Source of the DNA: Anaerolineae bacterium
GTDB lineage: Bacteria; Chloroflexota; Anaerolineae; Aggregatilineales; J027
Direction of reading: 5' to 3'
NCBI GenBank assembly: GCA_021463865.1
Contig: JAJTXY010000001.1
Location: forward strand, 248,001-312,000
Length of the DNA stretch: 64,000 nt
Made by a program: the position numbers and the translations under genes. Below, piece by piece: positions 54,301 through 62,710 of this stretch. The notes below the pieces were generated by a model. The model made no database searches and had not been told where the DNA came from. It was given only the letters and a program-made list of their open reading frames with translations. Each line of letters begins with the position of its first letter. Position 1 is the first letter of the stretch.

Positions 54301-54838
54301 TTATAAGGGCCAAGCCAAAGGGGATGTGGCAGAGAGCAACGCCGTCATCCGTGAAGTCGAAGCTGAGATGGATGCTGCCCAACAACGTTTTGAATATGAA
54401 TTGCAGCAAATCAATGCCAAGTGGAAACAAATTGCGGGCACGGTTGAGGAAGTTCGCGTTACGCCTTACAAGAAGGATATTTATCCTGAGTTGTTTGGCA
54501 TTTGCTGGATGCCCGAATATCTGTTGGACATCAACGGAATGCAAGCCAAATTGAAGGCATGGGAAAACAGCACCAATCGTAACCGTGCTGTTGATGCGCC
54601 GCCGCAAAATATGGCTTCCAGTGGTGGATATGGTCAACAAGGTTACGGTGGGCCAAATACCCAACAATATTTGACCTCCCCCCAACAAACCTATCCCCAG
54701 CAAACGTATCCTCAACAGCAGGGAGGCAATTACCCGCAGCAGGGGTACGATCAAGGTTATGATCAGGGGTACGGTCAGCGGGGCCAAGACCAATATTACG
54801 ACGATTCCGGTTATCAGCAGGGTGGGGGCAATTGGTGA
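51329..54838 (+). CDS. HerA/DUF87-like ATPase with Pro/Gln-rich linker and coiled coil
   Basis: A protein of 1169 residues. Residues 1-480 are a HerA/FtsK-type ATPase: Walker A GMTGSGKT (43-50), [13 protein letters not shown], Walker B [41 protein letters not shown] with the sensor region. Residues about 490-720 form a Pro/Gln/Tyr-rich linker with repeats such as PPTAPYQ and PAYGQ. A folded domain follows (about 745-880), then a coiled coil (about 910-1050, [20 protein letters not shown]...), a short domain ([15 protein letters not shown]) and a Gly/Gln/Tyr tail with YPQQ and GYDQ repeats. There are no membrane helices. It probably acts as a pump or translocase-like motor; its substrate is unknown. 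Confidence 0.85.
   Translation: [1169 protein letters not shown]
52745..53445 (+). repeat. Pro/Gln/Tyr-rich low-complexity coding repeat
   Basis: Inside the HerA-like gene, short units such as PAYGQQ, YTPP and PPTAPYQ recur irregularly. At DNA level CGCCTGCCTATGGGCAACA-like copies occur near 52869 and 52911. The segment would be a long flexible linker. Confidence 0.7.
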
Positions 54839-54855
54839 TTGCCCACCCTCTTTTT
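54820..54855 (+). terminator. Rho-independent terminator overlapping the HerA-like stop codon
   Basis: GGGTGGGGGCAAT and ATTGCCCACCC pair with a short bulge and are followed by TCTTTTT. The stop codon TGA (54836-54838) lies inside the hairpin. The next gene begins three bases after the T-run. Confidence 0.7.
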
Positions 54856-54857
54856 GA

Positions 54858-55715
54858 ATGATGTTTATGCCTAAAAAACGGATTGCCATTCTAAGTGGCT
54901 TGTTCATCGTAATGATGTTGATTTCGGCTTGTAGTGTCTTTGAAGGCGATCCTACTTTGACGCCGATATTTGTCACTGCCACGCCCGAATTTATCATCGT
55001 CACGAACACCTATACCCCCGCACCAACGGCGATTCTTGCACCGACCCTCCCACAAGATTCCGTTGCTGCCAATTTCACCCCACAGCCCCCGACCTTGACG
55101 CCAACACGCCAAATTACCATGACCCCCACCTTTACTCCAACCCCTACCGATACTCCGGTCACGCCGGGGGCCGTCGGTTTTGTACCGGTTGGGGCTGTGC
55201 CGGGAGTGGTTGTTGCTGGAACATGCCCCACACCACCGATGGGAGGTTTCCAAAATATCTATACCAGCAATCCAACCCTAGCTGCTCAACTCGCATGTCC
55301 GATTGGACAGGCCGTTCCTGTCCAGACCGCTTTCCAAACCTTTGAGCGTGGTGCGATGATTTGGGTATCGTCTGTCGGTACAACCAATCAATCTGGCATT
55401 TATGTCCTCTATGCCAACAGCACCTATCAACGCTTTGCCGATACATGGCGCGACGGTGTTGACCCATCCTCAACGGGCCTTGTCGCCCCTAGCCCGAATT
55501 TGCAGGAGCCGATTCGTGGCTTTGGCAAGGTTTGGCGGGAATCGGGTGGAGTCAAAGATGGCTTGGGATGGGCCAATAACCTCGAAAGTGGCGGCACAGG
55601 CTATATCCAGACCTTTGAACGCGGTGAGATGCTCTACATTACCCAAACGGGCCAGAGTTATATCCTCATCACGGGTGCGCCGGGGGTCTGGAGTGCGGTA
55701 GCCGTCCCCTATTAA
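54858..55715 (+). CDS. Lipoprotein of unknown function
   Basis: A protein of 285 residues. ATG 54858 is taken as start, with ATG 54867 as alternative; neither has a clear ribosome site. The signal ends at LISAC (C25). A Thr/Pro-rich stretch (TPAPTAILAPTLP...TPTFTPTPTDTP) spans the wall, and a C-terminal domain of about 160 residues has twin repeats: QTAFQTFERGAMIWVSSVG and YIQTFERGEMLYITQTG. Twin FERG motifs suggest a duplicated LGFP-like or beta-trefoil-like surface domain. The terminator just upstream may attenuate it relative to the HerA-like gene. Confidence 0.8.
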   Translation: MMFMPKKRIAILSGLFIVMMLISACSVFEGDPTLTPIFVTATPEFIIVTNTYTPAPTAILAPTLPQDSVAANFTPQPPTLTPTRQITMTPTFTPTPTDTPVTPGAVGFVPVGAVPGVVVAGTCPTPPMGGFQNIYTSNPTLAAQLACPIGQAVPVQTAFQTFERGAMIWVSSVGTTNQSGIYVLYANSTYQRFADTWRDGVDPSSTGLVAPSPNLQEPIRGFGKVWRESGGVKDGLGWANNLESGGTGYIQTFERGEMLYITQTGQSYILITGAPGVWSAVAVPY

Positions 55716-55870
55716 ACGAAAAAACGGCTGCTTATATTTATCTTCAGAAATACCGCCAGCTATTTAACCCCGACCTTGATTCTCTGTCCGTGATTTTAGC
55801 GGTTGGGAAAATTAGGTATACCGCCATGAACCCATAGGGATTGGGCATTTTTTCGGCTTGACCCGCCTGC

Positions 55871-55876
55871 TATAAT
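55871..55876 (+). promoter_or_regulatory. Candidate -10 box of gltX
   Basis: A perfect TATAAT, with ACCCGCCTGC immediately upstream; the same ACCCGCCTGC block precedes the -10 of the ABC ATPase gene at 62667. The gltX start is 45 bases downstream. Confidence 0.5.
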
Positions 55877-55920
55877 CCAAAGTCCACGAGTCATCAAAAA
55901 ACGTATCGGAGGTGTTGATC

Positions 55921-57408
55921 TTGACCGACAAACCTGTGCGGGTGCGTTTTGCGCCCAGCCCCACCGGGTATCTGCATATTGGCAGTGCCCGAACCACGTT
56001 GCTCACTTGGCTTTTTGCTCGCCACAGCAACGGCAAATTTATCCTGCGTATCGAAGACACCGACCAAAAGCGTTTTGTCCAAGATGCCCTCGATAAATTG
56101 ATGCAGGATATTCGCTGGCTGGGCTTGGAGTGGGATGAAGGCCCGGACGTGGGTGGCCCCTATGGCCCTTACATCCAGAGTGAACGCTTGGAACTATATC
56201 AAAAATGGGCGCATTGGTTGGTCGAACAAGGCAAGGCGTACAAATGTTTCGCTACCGAAGAGGAATTGGCCCGTGCCCGTGAAATTTCCCAAAAAACACG
56301 CGGCGGCAGAATCGCAGGCTATGAGCGCATTTACCGTTTCATCTCCGACGAGGAACGCGCCAAACTCGAAAAAGAACGCGGCAGCTATGTCATTCGTTTT
56401 GCCATGCCGCTCGAAGGTGAGACGGTGGCCCATGACCGGATACGCGGTGATGTGGTCTTTAAAAATGAAGAACTCAGTGACATGGTGCTGCTGAAATCCG
56501 ATGGTTTCCCGACCTACCATCTTGCCGTCGTGATTGACGACCATTTTATGCAGATCAGCCATGTCACCCGCACCGAGGAATGGTTGCCGTCGTTGGCCCT
56601 GCATCACAATTTGTATGAGGCGTTTGGCTGGGATGAACCAGAATGGGTACATATGCCCGTCGTGTTGAACCCCAATGGTAAAGGCAAGATGTCCAAACGC
56701 AATCCGCCGATGGTAGATGGCAAAATCGTGCCCGTTATGGTCAATGATTACCGTGAGGCGGGCTATTTGCCGGAGGCCCTCATCAACTTTTTGACCAATG
56801 TTGGTTACAGCTTTGGCGACGACCAAGAAATCTTCAATGTACAAGATACCATCACCCGTTTTGATATTGATCGTGTCAGCCCTGCCAGTGCCGCCTTCAA
56901 TTTCCAAAAGTTGGTCTGGACAAATGGGGTCTATATCCGCGAACTGACCGATGAGGATTTGGCAGATCGCCTAGTGCCATTCCTGCAAAAAGCCTATGGT
57001 AACGTAGATCGTGCCAAGTTGGTCAAGATCGCACCCCATATTCGTGAACGGGTCAATCCGCTGTCGGAAGCGGTCGCCCTGTTGAAATTTATGTTCAATT
57101 TTGAACCGTGCCCAAACGACAAGCTCATCCAGAAAAATATGGATGCCGCTGGGACGAGAAATGTGCTGCATCTGAGCTATGAGCGCCTTGCCACCCTGAC
57201 GGATTTTAGCCATGAAGTCCAAGCCACTGTGATGGAACCGCTGGTGGAGCAGTTGGGGCTGAAAAAGGCCCAAGTATATGGCACGCTGCGTATGGCGACC
57301 ACTGCCCAACAGGTTTCGCCACCGTTGTTTGAAACGATGGAAGTATTAGGCAAAGACGAATCGCTGGCACGTATCCAAGCGGCTGAGGCGCAGTTGAATG
57401 GCGCTTAG
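55921..57408 (+). CDS. gltX: Glutamate-tRNA ligase
   Basis: A class I synthetase of 495 residues. TTG 55921 is chosen because GGAGG (55908-55912) lies eight bases upstream; the longer frame from GTG 55912 starts inside the ribosome site. Motifs: VRFAPSPTGYLHIGSAR with HIG (19-21), RIEDTDQKRF, DVVLKSDGFPTYHLAVV-like segment, and the KMSKR loop (256-260). The C-terminal anticodon-binding domain runs to the end. It may be a discriminating or non-discriminating enzyme; sequence alone does not decide. The two membrane glycosyltransferase genes follow with an overlap. Confidence 0.97.
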   Translation: MTDKPVRVRFAPSPTGYLHIGSARTTLLTWLFARHSNGKFILRIEDTDQKRFVQDALDKLMQDIRWLGLEWDEGPDVGGPYGPYIQSERLELYQKWAHWLVEQGKAYKCFATEEELARAREISQKTRGGRIAGYERIYRFISDEERAKLEKERGSYVIRFAMPLEGETVAHDRIRGDVVFKNEELSDMVLLKSDGFPTYHLAVVIDDHFMQISHVTRTEEWLPSLALHHNLYEAFGWDEPEWVHMPVVLNPNGKGKMSKRNPPMVDGKIVPVMVNDYREAGYLPEALINFLTNVGYSFGDDQEIFNVQDTITRFDIDRVSPASAAFNFQKLVWTNGVYIRELTDEDLADRLVPFLQKAYGNVDRAKLVKIAPHIRERVNPLSEAVALLKFMFNFEPCPNDKLIQKNMDAAGTRNVLHLSYERLATLTDFSHEVQATVMEPLVEQLGLKKAQVYGTLRMATTAQQVSPPLFETMEVLGKDESLARIQAAEAQLNGA

Positions 57409-59245
57409 TCAGCAAAGTGCCCTTGCCCTAATGGCGGCGGTGCTGCTGTTGGGGGCAGGGGTCTGGATATATGGCTTAACCGATACCTCACTGTGGGCGG
57501 ATGAAGGGTGGACAATCGCCGCCAGCAGTGAAGATTCCCCGGTAGAAGTAATCAGCGCGTGGGTGGCGGATGATGTTCACCCGCCGTTGTTTTTTATAGG
57601 CCTCTGGGGTTGGCGGCAGTTCACGGGTGATACCATCTTCGAGATGCGCTATTATTCCGTGCTGCTGACCCTGATTGGCACAGCCATTATGTTCCGTCTA
57701 GGCCGTGCCATGTTTTCCCCAACGGCGGGTATCTTTGCGGCCTTGTTTTATAGCCTGCATGATTTGGTGATTGTCCTCACCCAAGAAGTTCGCCATTACC
57801 CTCAACAACTGATGTTCACGGCACTGGCGGTGTGGCTGTATTGGCGTTTTTGGGAACGACCCACGCGGGGCAGAGGCATCGCGTTTGCTTTGGCAGGGGC
57901 GGCCCTGATTTATTCGCACTATTGGGGGGGCTTTGTCCTCTTGACGCTTGGGCTTCACGCCCTTTTCACCCGCCGCCGAAATTTCCGACCCTATTTACTA
58001 GCGAATCTGGCAATGGTGGCCTTATATGCGGCATGGCTACCCGTGATTTATCATCAGATCACCCTCGAACGCCCCAATGGTCTGCCACACGCTCTTGATA
58101 ATTCATGGGTGGTCTATAAAACATTGGCGTATCAATTGGTCGGTATTCCCGAAGCGTTTTGGTTGGTGCTGGCGGCAGTCGGCATCTTAGGCACATTCAC
58201 TGCGACTGATCCCAAACGTTGGCGACCCACCGTTGCCAGTATTTTGCCCGCTGCGGTGGTTATTTTGACGGTTGGCCTGTCCCTACTGCTCAATACCGAT
58301 TATCCCAGCCTCTCATGGCGTTCGTTGGCAGTGATTATCCCCTCTTTGTGTTTGCTTGCCGCTCATACCCTTGCCCAATTTCGCTGGCGGGAGCAGTTGA
58401 TTATGGTGGGTTTTGTCGTGATTTATGCCCTCACAACCACCAGTGCCGGCCCAGTGATTCGTCCCCCTTGGCCTGCTATGAGCGATTTTTTGGCGCGGCA
58501 CAGCACCCAAAATGATGTAATCCTATTTGAATTGGACACGGATGAATTTGCGGTTGGCTATTATCTCGATCATTCTGGTGTGGATATGCGGCATGTCTCC
58601 ACCGAGACCATGCGTGAATCTAACCCCGACAAATTTGGGGTATACCTTGACCAACTTTTAGCGGATGAAACGGGGGTTTGGGTCGCCAAACTCGATTGGC
58701 CCTATTACGATATTCGCGGCGATTTGGCGGCGCGAGGCTTTGTGGCGACGGCGGCTCCGGTAACATGGCCTGCGACGGTAGGTCGCCCGATTGAGGCATG
58801 GCGCTATGATCGTCCTCCGCAAGGTGAACCCCGTACCACCTTCGACGGCGTGCTGCAATTATTCCGCCCGGTGGTGGATGTCCATGCCAATCAAATCACC
58901 GTGAATATGCTGTGGTCGCCAAATGCCAAACCTGCATGGAATTACACCGTTTCAGTTTTCTTACTGAATATGGGAGGAGGATTGGCCTGTGTCAATGACT
59001 GCCAGCATGACAGCTACCCATTTGAGAATCGCGCTCCCACATTGAATTGGGAGGCGGGTGGTCTCTATTTCGACAGCCATACCCTCGACATCGCCAACCT
59101 ACCTTCTGGACGGTATCAAGTCGGCGTGAAGGTCTACTATTTTACGGATACCAATTTCACCCAACTGACCATCGCGCCTGCTTCGGATTGCAGTGCCAAC
59201 GCCGCCTGTGAACTCATTTTGTTAGCGCCTATCGAAATCCGGTAA
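57398..59245 (+). CDS. GT39-like membrane glycosyltransferase, first of a tandem pair
   Basis: A protein of 615 residues whose ATG overlaps the gltX stop by 11 bases. About eleven membrane segments; the first outside loop has the catalytic acidic pair in WADEGWTIAAS and then DDVHPPLFFIGLWGWRQF, typical of GT-C/PMT enzymes. From about residue 410 a soluble extracytoplasmic region follows, ending with conserved cysteines (LACVNDCQHDSYPFENR, SDCSANAACEL). The next gene has the same layout and matching end, so this is a tandem duplication. Confidence 0.88.
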   Translation: MALSQQSALALMAAVLLLGAGVWIYGLTDTSLWADEGWTIAASSEDSPVEVISAWVADDVHPPLFFIGLWGWRQFTGDTIFEMRYYSVLLTLIGTAIMFRLGRAMFSPTAGIFAALFYSLHDLVIVLTQEVRHYPQQLMFTALAVWLYWRFWERPTRGRGIAFALAGAALIYSHYWGGFVLLTLGLHALFTRRRNFRPYLLANLAMVALYAAWLPVIYHQITLERPNGLPHALDNSWVVYKTLAYQLVGIPEAFWLVLAAVGILGTFTATDPKRWRPTVASILPAAVVILTVGLSLLLNTDYPSLSWRSLAVIIPSLCLLAAHTLAQFRWREQLIMVGFVVIYALTTTSAGPVIRPPWPAMSDFLARHSTQNDVILFELDTDEFAVGYYLDHSGVDMRHVSTETMRESNPDKFGVYLDQLLADETGVWVAKLDWPYYDIRGDLAARGFVATAAPVTWPATVGRPIEAWRYDRPPQGEPRTTFDGVLQLFRPVVDVHANQITVNMLWSPNAKPAWNYTVSVFLLNMGGGLACVNDCQHDSYPFENRAPTLNWEAGGLYFDSHTLDIANLPSGRYQVGVKVYYFTDTNFTQLTIAPASDCSANAACELILLAPIEIR

Positions 59246-59251
59246 ACCCCT

Positions 59252-61084
59252 ATGCGTCACTGGCCCGTCTTTGTCATGGTTACCCTGCTGATTTTCAGCG
59301 CCGTCCTGCTGATACCTACGCTGGATCACCCGCCGCTGTGGGTGGATGAGGGCTGGACGGTTTGGGCCACTGATGCACCGAATCTTGCCGAAGTGACGGA
59401 GCGCGTTAATGAAGATGTTCACCCGCCACTGTATTTTTATGCCCTCTATGGCTGGCGACAAATCACAGGCGACACCGTTTTTGAAATGCGCTATTTCACC
59501 GTCCTAACGACCCTCTTGGCAGTAGCGATGGTCTATCGGCTGGGGCGAACATTGTTGAATGTCCAGACGGGCCTAATCGCGGCACTGCTCTATACCCTGC
59601 AAGATTTGGTGCAGGTGCTGAGTCAGGAAATCCGCCAGTACCCTATGCAGCAGTTATTGGCGGCGTTGACCCTGTGGGCTTATTGGCGATTTTGGAGATG
59701 GCCCAATCGCAAAAATGGTGTGATTTTCGCAGTAGCGGGGTCGGCCTTGCTCTGGACACACTATTGGGGTGGTTTTGTGCTGCTGGCGCTGGCGATTCAT
59801 GCGCTGTTGACCTGTGGCCTATGCCGAAAATTGCTGCCGTTTGTGCTGGCAAATGGCGCGATTGGCCTGTCCTACCTGCTGTGGCTGCCTGTTCTCTATC
59901 GCCAGATGACTCAAGAAATTTCCGGCGGATTGGGTCATGCCCTGCCCAATTCATGGGACAGTTACAAAGTGCTGGCTTTTCAGTTGTTAGGCCGACCCGA
60001 ATTATTTTGGTTGATTTTACTGGCAGTTGCCATCATCCCAATGATATTTAGGGCACCCTCTGCCAAAAAACCGCTTGTCCATCCTGTGATAGTGCCTATT
60101 CTTGTCACCCTTGTGGCGGTTGGATTGACGGTTGCCATCAATGCCGACTATGCCATCCTGTCGTTTCGCGCCCTGTCCGTCATCTTGCCTGTGTTGGCGG
60201 TGATTTTCGCCTACGCCTTGATGCAATTCCGAAGCTATGAACGGGCAGTGGTAGTGCTGTTTATCGTTGCACAGGCTCTGACCACGACTAGCGCCGACCA
60301 TCCTTTGCATCTTCCATGGCCCGAAATTACTGGATTTGTCGCCGAGCATACCACCGACGACGAGATAGCCCTGATTGAATCCAATTTTGATGCCTATGCC
60401 CAGTTCTATTATTTTGACCAGCATGGCACGGCCTATTTGCCAACCGAACTGCGCCGACATGAACATGAAGCCGATTTTCAGGCATGGCTAGGGCAAGAAT
60501 TAGCCGATACGGAGGGCGTGTGGGTTGTGCAGCATAACGCACCTTACCGTGACATTCGCCCGGAACTGGCCCAACTTGGCTATTTGCAGACCGCCGTCCT
60601 TACGTGGGATCCAAATCCGAACTGGTCAGTCGAATTATGGCGTTTTGATCGTCTGCCCCAAACTGAACCGCGTGCTGTTTTTGACGAAAATTTGCAGCTT
60701 ACACGAGCGACGGCCTCTACTTTTGAAGATGGCGTGACCATCAATCTGCTGTGGTCGCCGATCACCAAGCCGGAACGTAATTACACCACCTCAGTTTTTC
60801 TGCTGAATGAAGGAGGCCAGCGTGCCTGCGAGATGGGTTGCGGTCATGATAGCTACCCTTTTGAAAATCGCGCCCCTACGCTTAATTGGAATCCCGGCGG
60901 CTATTATTTTGATGGGCATGTGTTGCATCCCGAAAATCTACCCCCCGGACGCTATCGGGTCGGCGTCAAGGTCTATACTTTTACGGATACTAATTTCACC
61001 CAATTGCAGATCGCGCCTGCCTCGGATTGTAGCGCGAACCCTGCCTGTGAATATATCATCATAGATACAGTTGAAATCAACTAA
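59252..61084 (+). CDS. GT39-like membrane glycosyltransferase, second of a tandem pair
   Basis: A protein of 610 residues, a paralogue of the preceding gene six bases upstream. Shared blocks include LWVDEGWTVWATDAPN with the acidic pair, EDVHPPLYFYALYGWRQITG, the multi-helix core, and the C-terminal cysteine region (RACEMGCGHDSYPFENR, SDCSANPACEY). The two proteins probably act on the same type of acceptor with the same donor, or form a complex. The end overlaps the possible early start of holA. Confidence 0.88.
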   Translation: MRHWPVFVMVTLLIFSAVLLIPTLDHPPLWVDEGWTVWATDAPNLAEVTERVNEDVHPPLYFYALYGWRQITGDTVFEMRYFTVLTTLLAVAMVYRLGRTLLNVQTGLIAALLYTLQDLVQVLSQEIRQYPMQQLLAALTLWAYWRFWRWPNRKNGVIFAVAGSALLWTHYWGGFVLLALAIHALLTCGLCRKLLPFVLANGAIGLSYLLWLPVLYRQMTQEISGGLGHALPNSWDSYKVLAFQLLGRPELFWLILLAVAIIPMIFRAPSAKKPLVHPVIVPILVTLVAVGLTVAINADYAILSFRALSVILPVLAVIFAYALMQFRSYERAVVVLFIVAQALTTTSADHPLHLPWPEITGFVAEHTTDDEIALIESNFDAYAQFYYFDQHGTAYLPTELRRHEHEADFQAWLGQELADTEGVWVVQHNAPYRDIRPELAQLGYLQTAVLTWDPNPNWSVELWRFDRLPQTEPRAVFDENLQLTRATASTFEDGVTINLLWSPITKPERNYTTSVFLLNEGGQRACEMGCGHDSYPFENRAPTLNWNPGGYYFDGHVLHPENLPPGRYRVGVKVYTFTDTNFTQLQIAPASDCSANPACEYIIIDTVEIN

Positions 61085-61094
61085 AGGGAATGTG

Positions 61095-62072
61095 ATGAGC
61101 CGCAAAGCACCGACCTTTTATGTTTTTCATGGCGAAGATGAATACAGCATCAAGGCACAGGTCAATGAAATGCGCCAGCAAATGGGCGATGACCTCAATA
61201 TCAGTGAATATGAGGGCAGCAAAATCTCGGTTGCTGATGTACTGGCCTCAGCTAGAGTCATGCCATTTCTCAGTGATCGCCGTTTGCTATTGGTCACAGG
61301 GATGTTGACTTATTTGACACGCAAGGGAGCAAGCAAAGATTCCAAAGACCAACTGACGCGATTGGTAACGGAATTGCCGAGTCTCCCCGAATCCTCCCGC
61401 TTGGTGTTCATCGAATATCAAACCCTATCGGACAAACATCCTGTCTTAGGACTGATTGGTCAAGACCCCTCAGGTTATGTCAAGGTCTTTAATCCCCCCA
61501 AGAATCCGATCGCATGGATTAACAAACAGGCCCAAGCCTATGATGTCATGATTGAGCCACGTGCCGCCGCCGCCCTTGCCCAAGTCATTGGCGAGGATTT
61601 ACGCGCATTGGATAACGAGATTGTCAAATTGGCGTCCTATGTGGGGAGAAAAGGCTTCATTACCGAAAAAGAAATCGCGCTGCTGACGCCCTATGTCGCG
61701 CAGGTGGATGTGTTTGAGATGGTAGATGCCCTCGGCCAGCGCAATGCCCAAAAGACGACGGCTCTGCTGCATCAATTGTTATCGGAAAGTGATGCCTTGC
61801 AGCTATTTGGCATGATTATTCGGCAATTTCGCCTGTTGATTCAGACCCGCGATTTGTTGGACAATGGCACAGCGACCAAAGAGTTGCCGAAATTTTTGGG
61901 GCTACCGGGGTTTGTAGCCGATAAATTGGCCCGTCAAGCGCGAACATTCGGCTCGATTGAGCAATTGGAGCAGATTTACCGCCACCTGTTGGAAACTGAT
62001 GTCGCCATCAAGACAAGCAAGGTTGAAGATGTGCTGGCGCTGGATTTATTGGTGGCGGGATTAGCTGGATAG
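61095..62072 (+). CDS. holA: DNA polymerase III subunit delta
   Basis: A protein of 325 residues from ATG 61095, with AAAGGGAA a few bases upstream; the in-frame ATG at 61071 lies inside the previous gene. Features of HolA: FYVFHGEDEYSIKAQVNEM at the N-terminus, ARVMPFLSDRRLLLV, EDLRALDNEIVKLASYVG, and the collar domain with LFGMIIRQFRLLIQTRDLL. It is the wrench of the clamp loader that opens the sliding clamp. It ends five bases before the convergent FtsL-like gene. Confidence 0.94.
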   Translation: MSRKAPTFYVFHGEDEYSIKAQVNEMRQQMGDDLNISEYEGSKISVADVLASARVMPFLSDRRLLLVTGMLTYLTRKGASKDSKDQLTRLVTELPSLPESSRLVFIEYQTLSDKHPVLGLIGQDPSGYVKVFNPPKNPIAWINKQAQAYDVMIEPRAAAALAQVIGEDLRALDNEIVKLASYVGRKGFITEKEIALLTPYVAQVDVFEMVDALGQRNAQKTTALLHQLLSESDALQLFGMIIRQFRLLIQTRDLLDNGTATKELPKFLGLPGFVADKLARQARTFGSIEQLEQIYRHLLETDVAIKTSKVEDVLALDLLVAGLAG

Positions 62073-62077
62073 AAGCA

Positions 62078-62524
62078 TCACCCCGGCGGTTCGCTGTCAA
62101 AAAAGAGATTCCACCATAACTGCCAGATGGGTATATCCGGTTCGTCATTTTCAGGGGGTGGGGGAGTTTCACGCGGCGGAGCGGTTGCAACAGGTGGCAG
62201 GCCGGGTACAGGAATCACCAACCGCTCCCCGGGTCGCACCATCTTGGCTTCGCGGTGGGACCATTCAATGATGTAATCATCGCTGGCGACATAATCCCGT
62301 TCTTGACGCAGATTGGTTCGGATGCTTTCCAACACTGTGATGGTCGCCTGCATATTGCCGCGTAGGTCATTGATTTGCTGGCTGCGGCGGATACGAGCAC
62401 TAAAGTTAATCGTCAGCAGCAGACCTATCGCCAAAATCGAAACAAATACCACTTGAAAACTCGAAATCTGCTGGCGGCGTTCGCGGCGTCGCAATTGGCG
62501 CTGACGGTTGGGGTCTCCATACAT
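62078..62524 (-). CDS. FtsL/DivIC-like septum protein
   Basis: A protein of 148 residues: a basic cytoplasmic tail (RQRQLRRRERRQQ), one membrane helix (about 24-45, VVFVSILAIGLLLTINF), then a coiled coil (RIRRSQQINDLRGNMQATITVLESI). WSHREAKMVRPGERLVIPV matches the end of FtsB/DivIC domains. The C-terminus is an extended Pro/Glu-rich segment ending in WQLWWNLFFDSEPPG, unusual for the family. It is an inferred part of the divisome. Confidence 0.85.
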   Translation of the reverse strand: MYGDPNRQRQLRRRERRQQISSFQVVFVSILAIGLLLTINFSARIRRSQQINDLRGNMQATITVLESIRTNLRQERDYVASDDYIIEWSHREAKMVRPGERLVIPVPGLPPVATAPPRETPPPPENDEPDIPIWQLWWNLFFDSEPPG

Positions 62525-62642
62525 AGGCTGTTTTGAACCATCTTGATGTTTTCAATACAAAAGTACCTTCATTATACAGGGATGGGATGGGAATTTTTAT
62601 AAGAACTTCTGTATAGGGGGAACTGCGCTCGGCTGCAAGGTG

Positions 62643-62672
62643 CTGTTGCGGATGACCCGCCTGCGCTATACT
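62643..62672 (+). promoter_or_regulatory. Promoter of the ABC ATPase gene
   Basis: TATACT (62667-62672) has CTGTTG 18 bases upstream (62643-62648) or TTGCGG 15 bases upstream. ACCCGCCTGC precedes the -10, as at gltX. The ATG is 38 bases downstream. Confidence 0.48.
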
Positions 62673-62710
62673 CTACCCCAAAATTCCTGACCCCCAGTGA
62701 GATTAATTTA

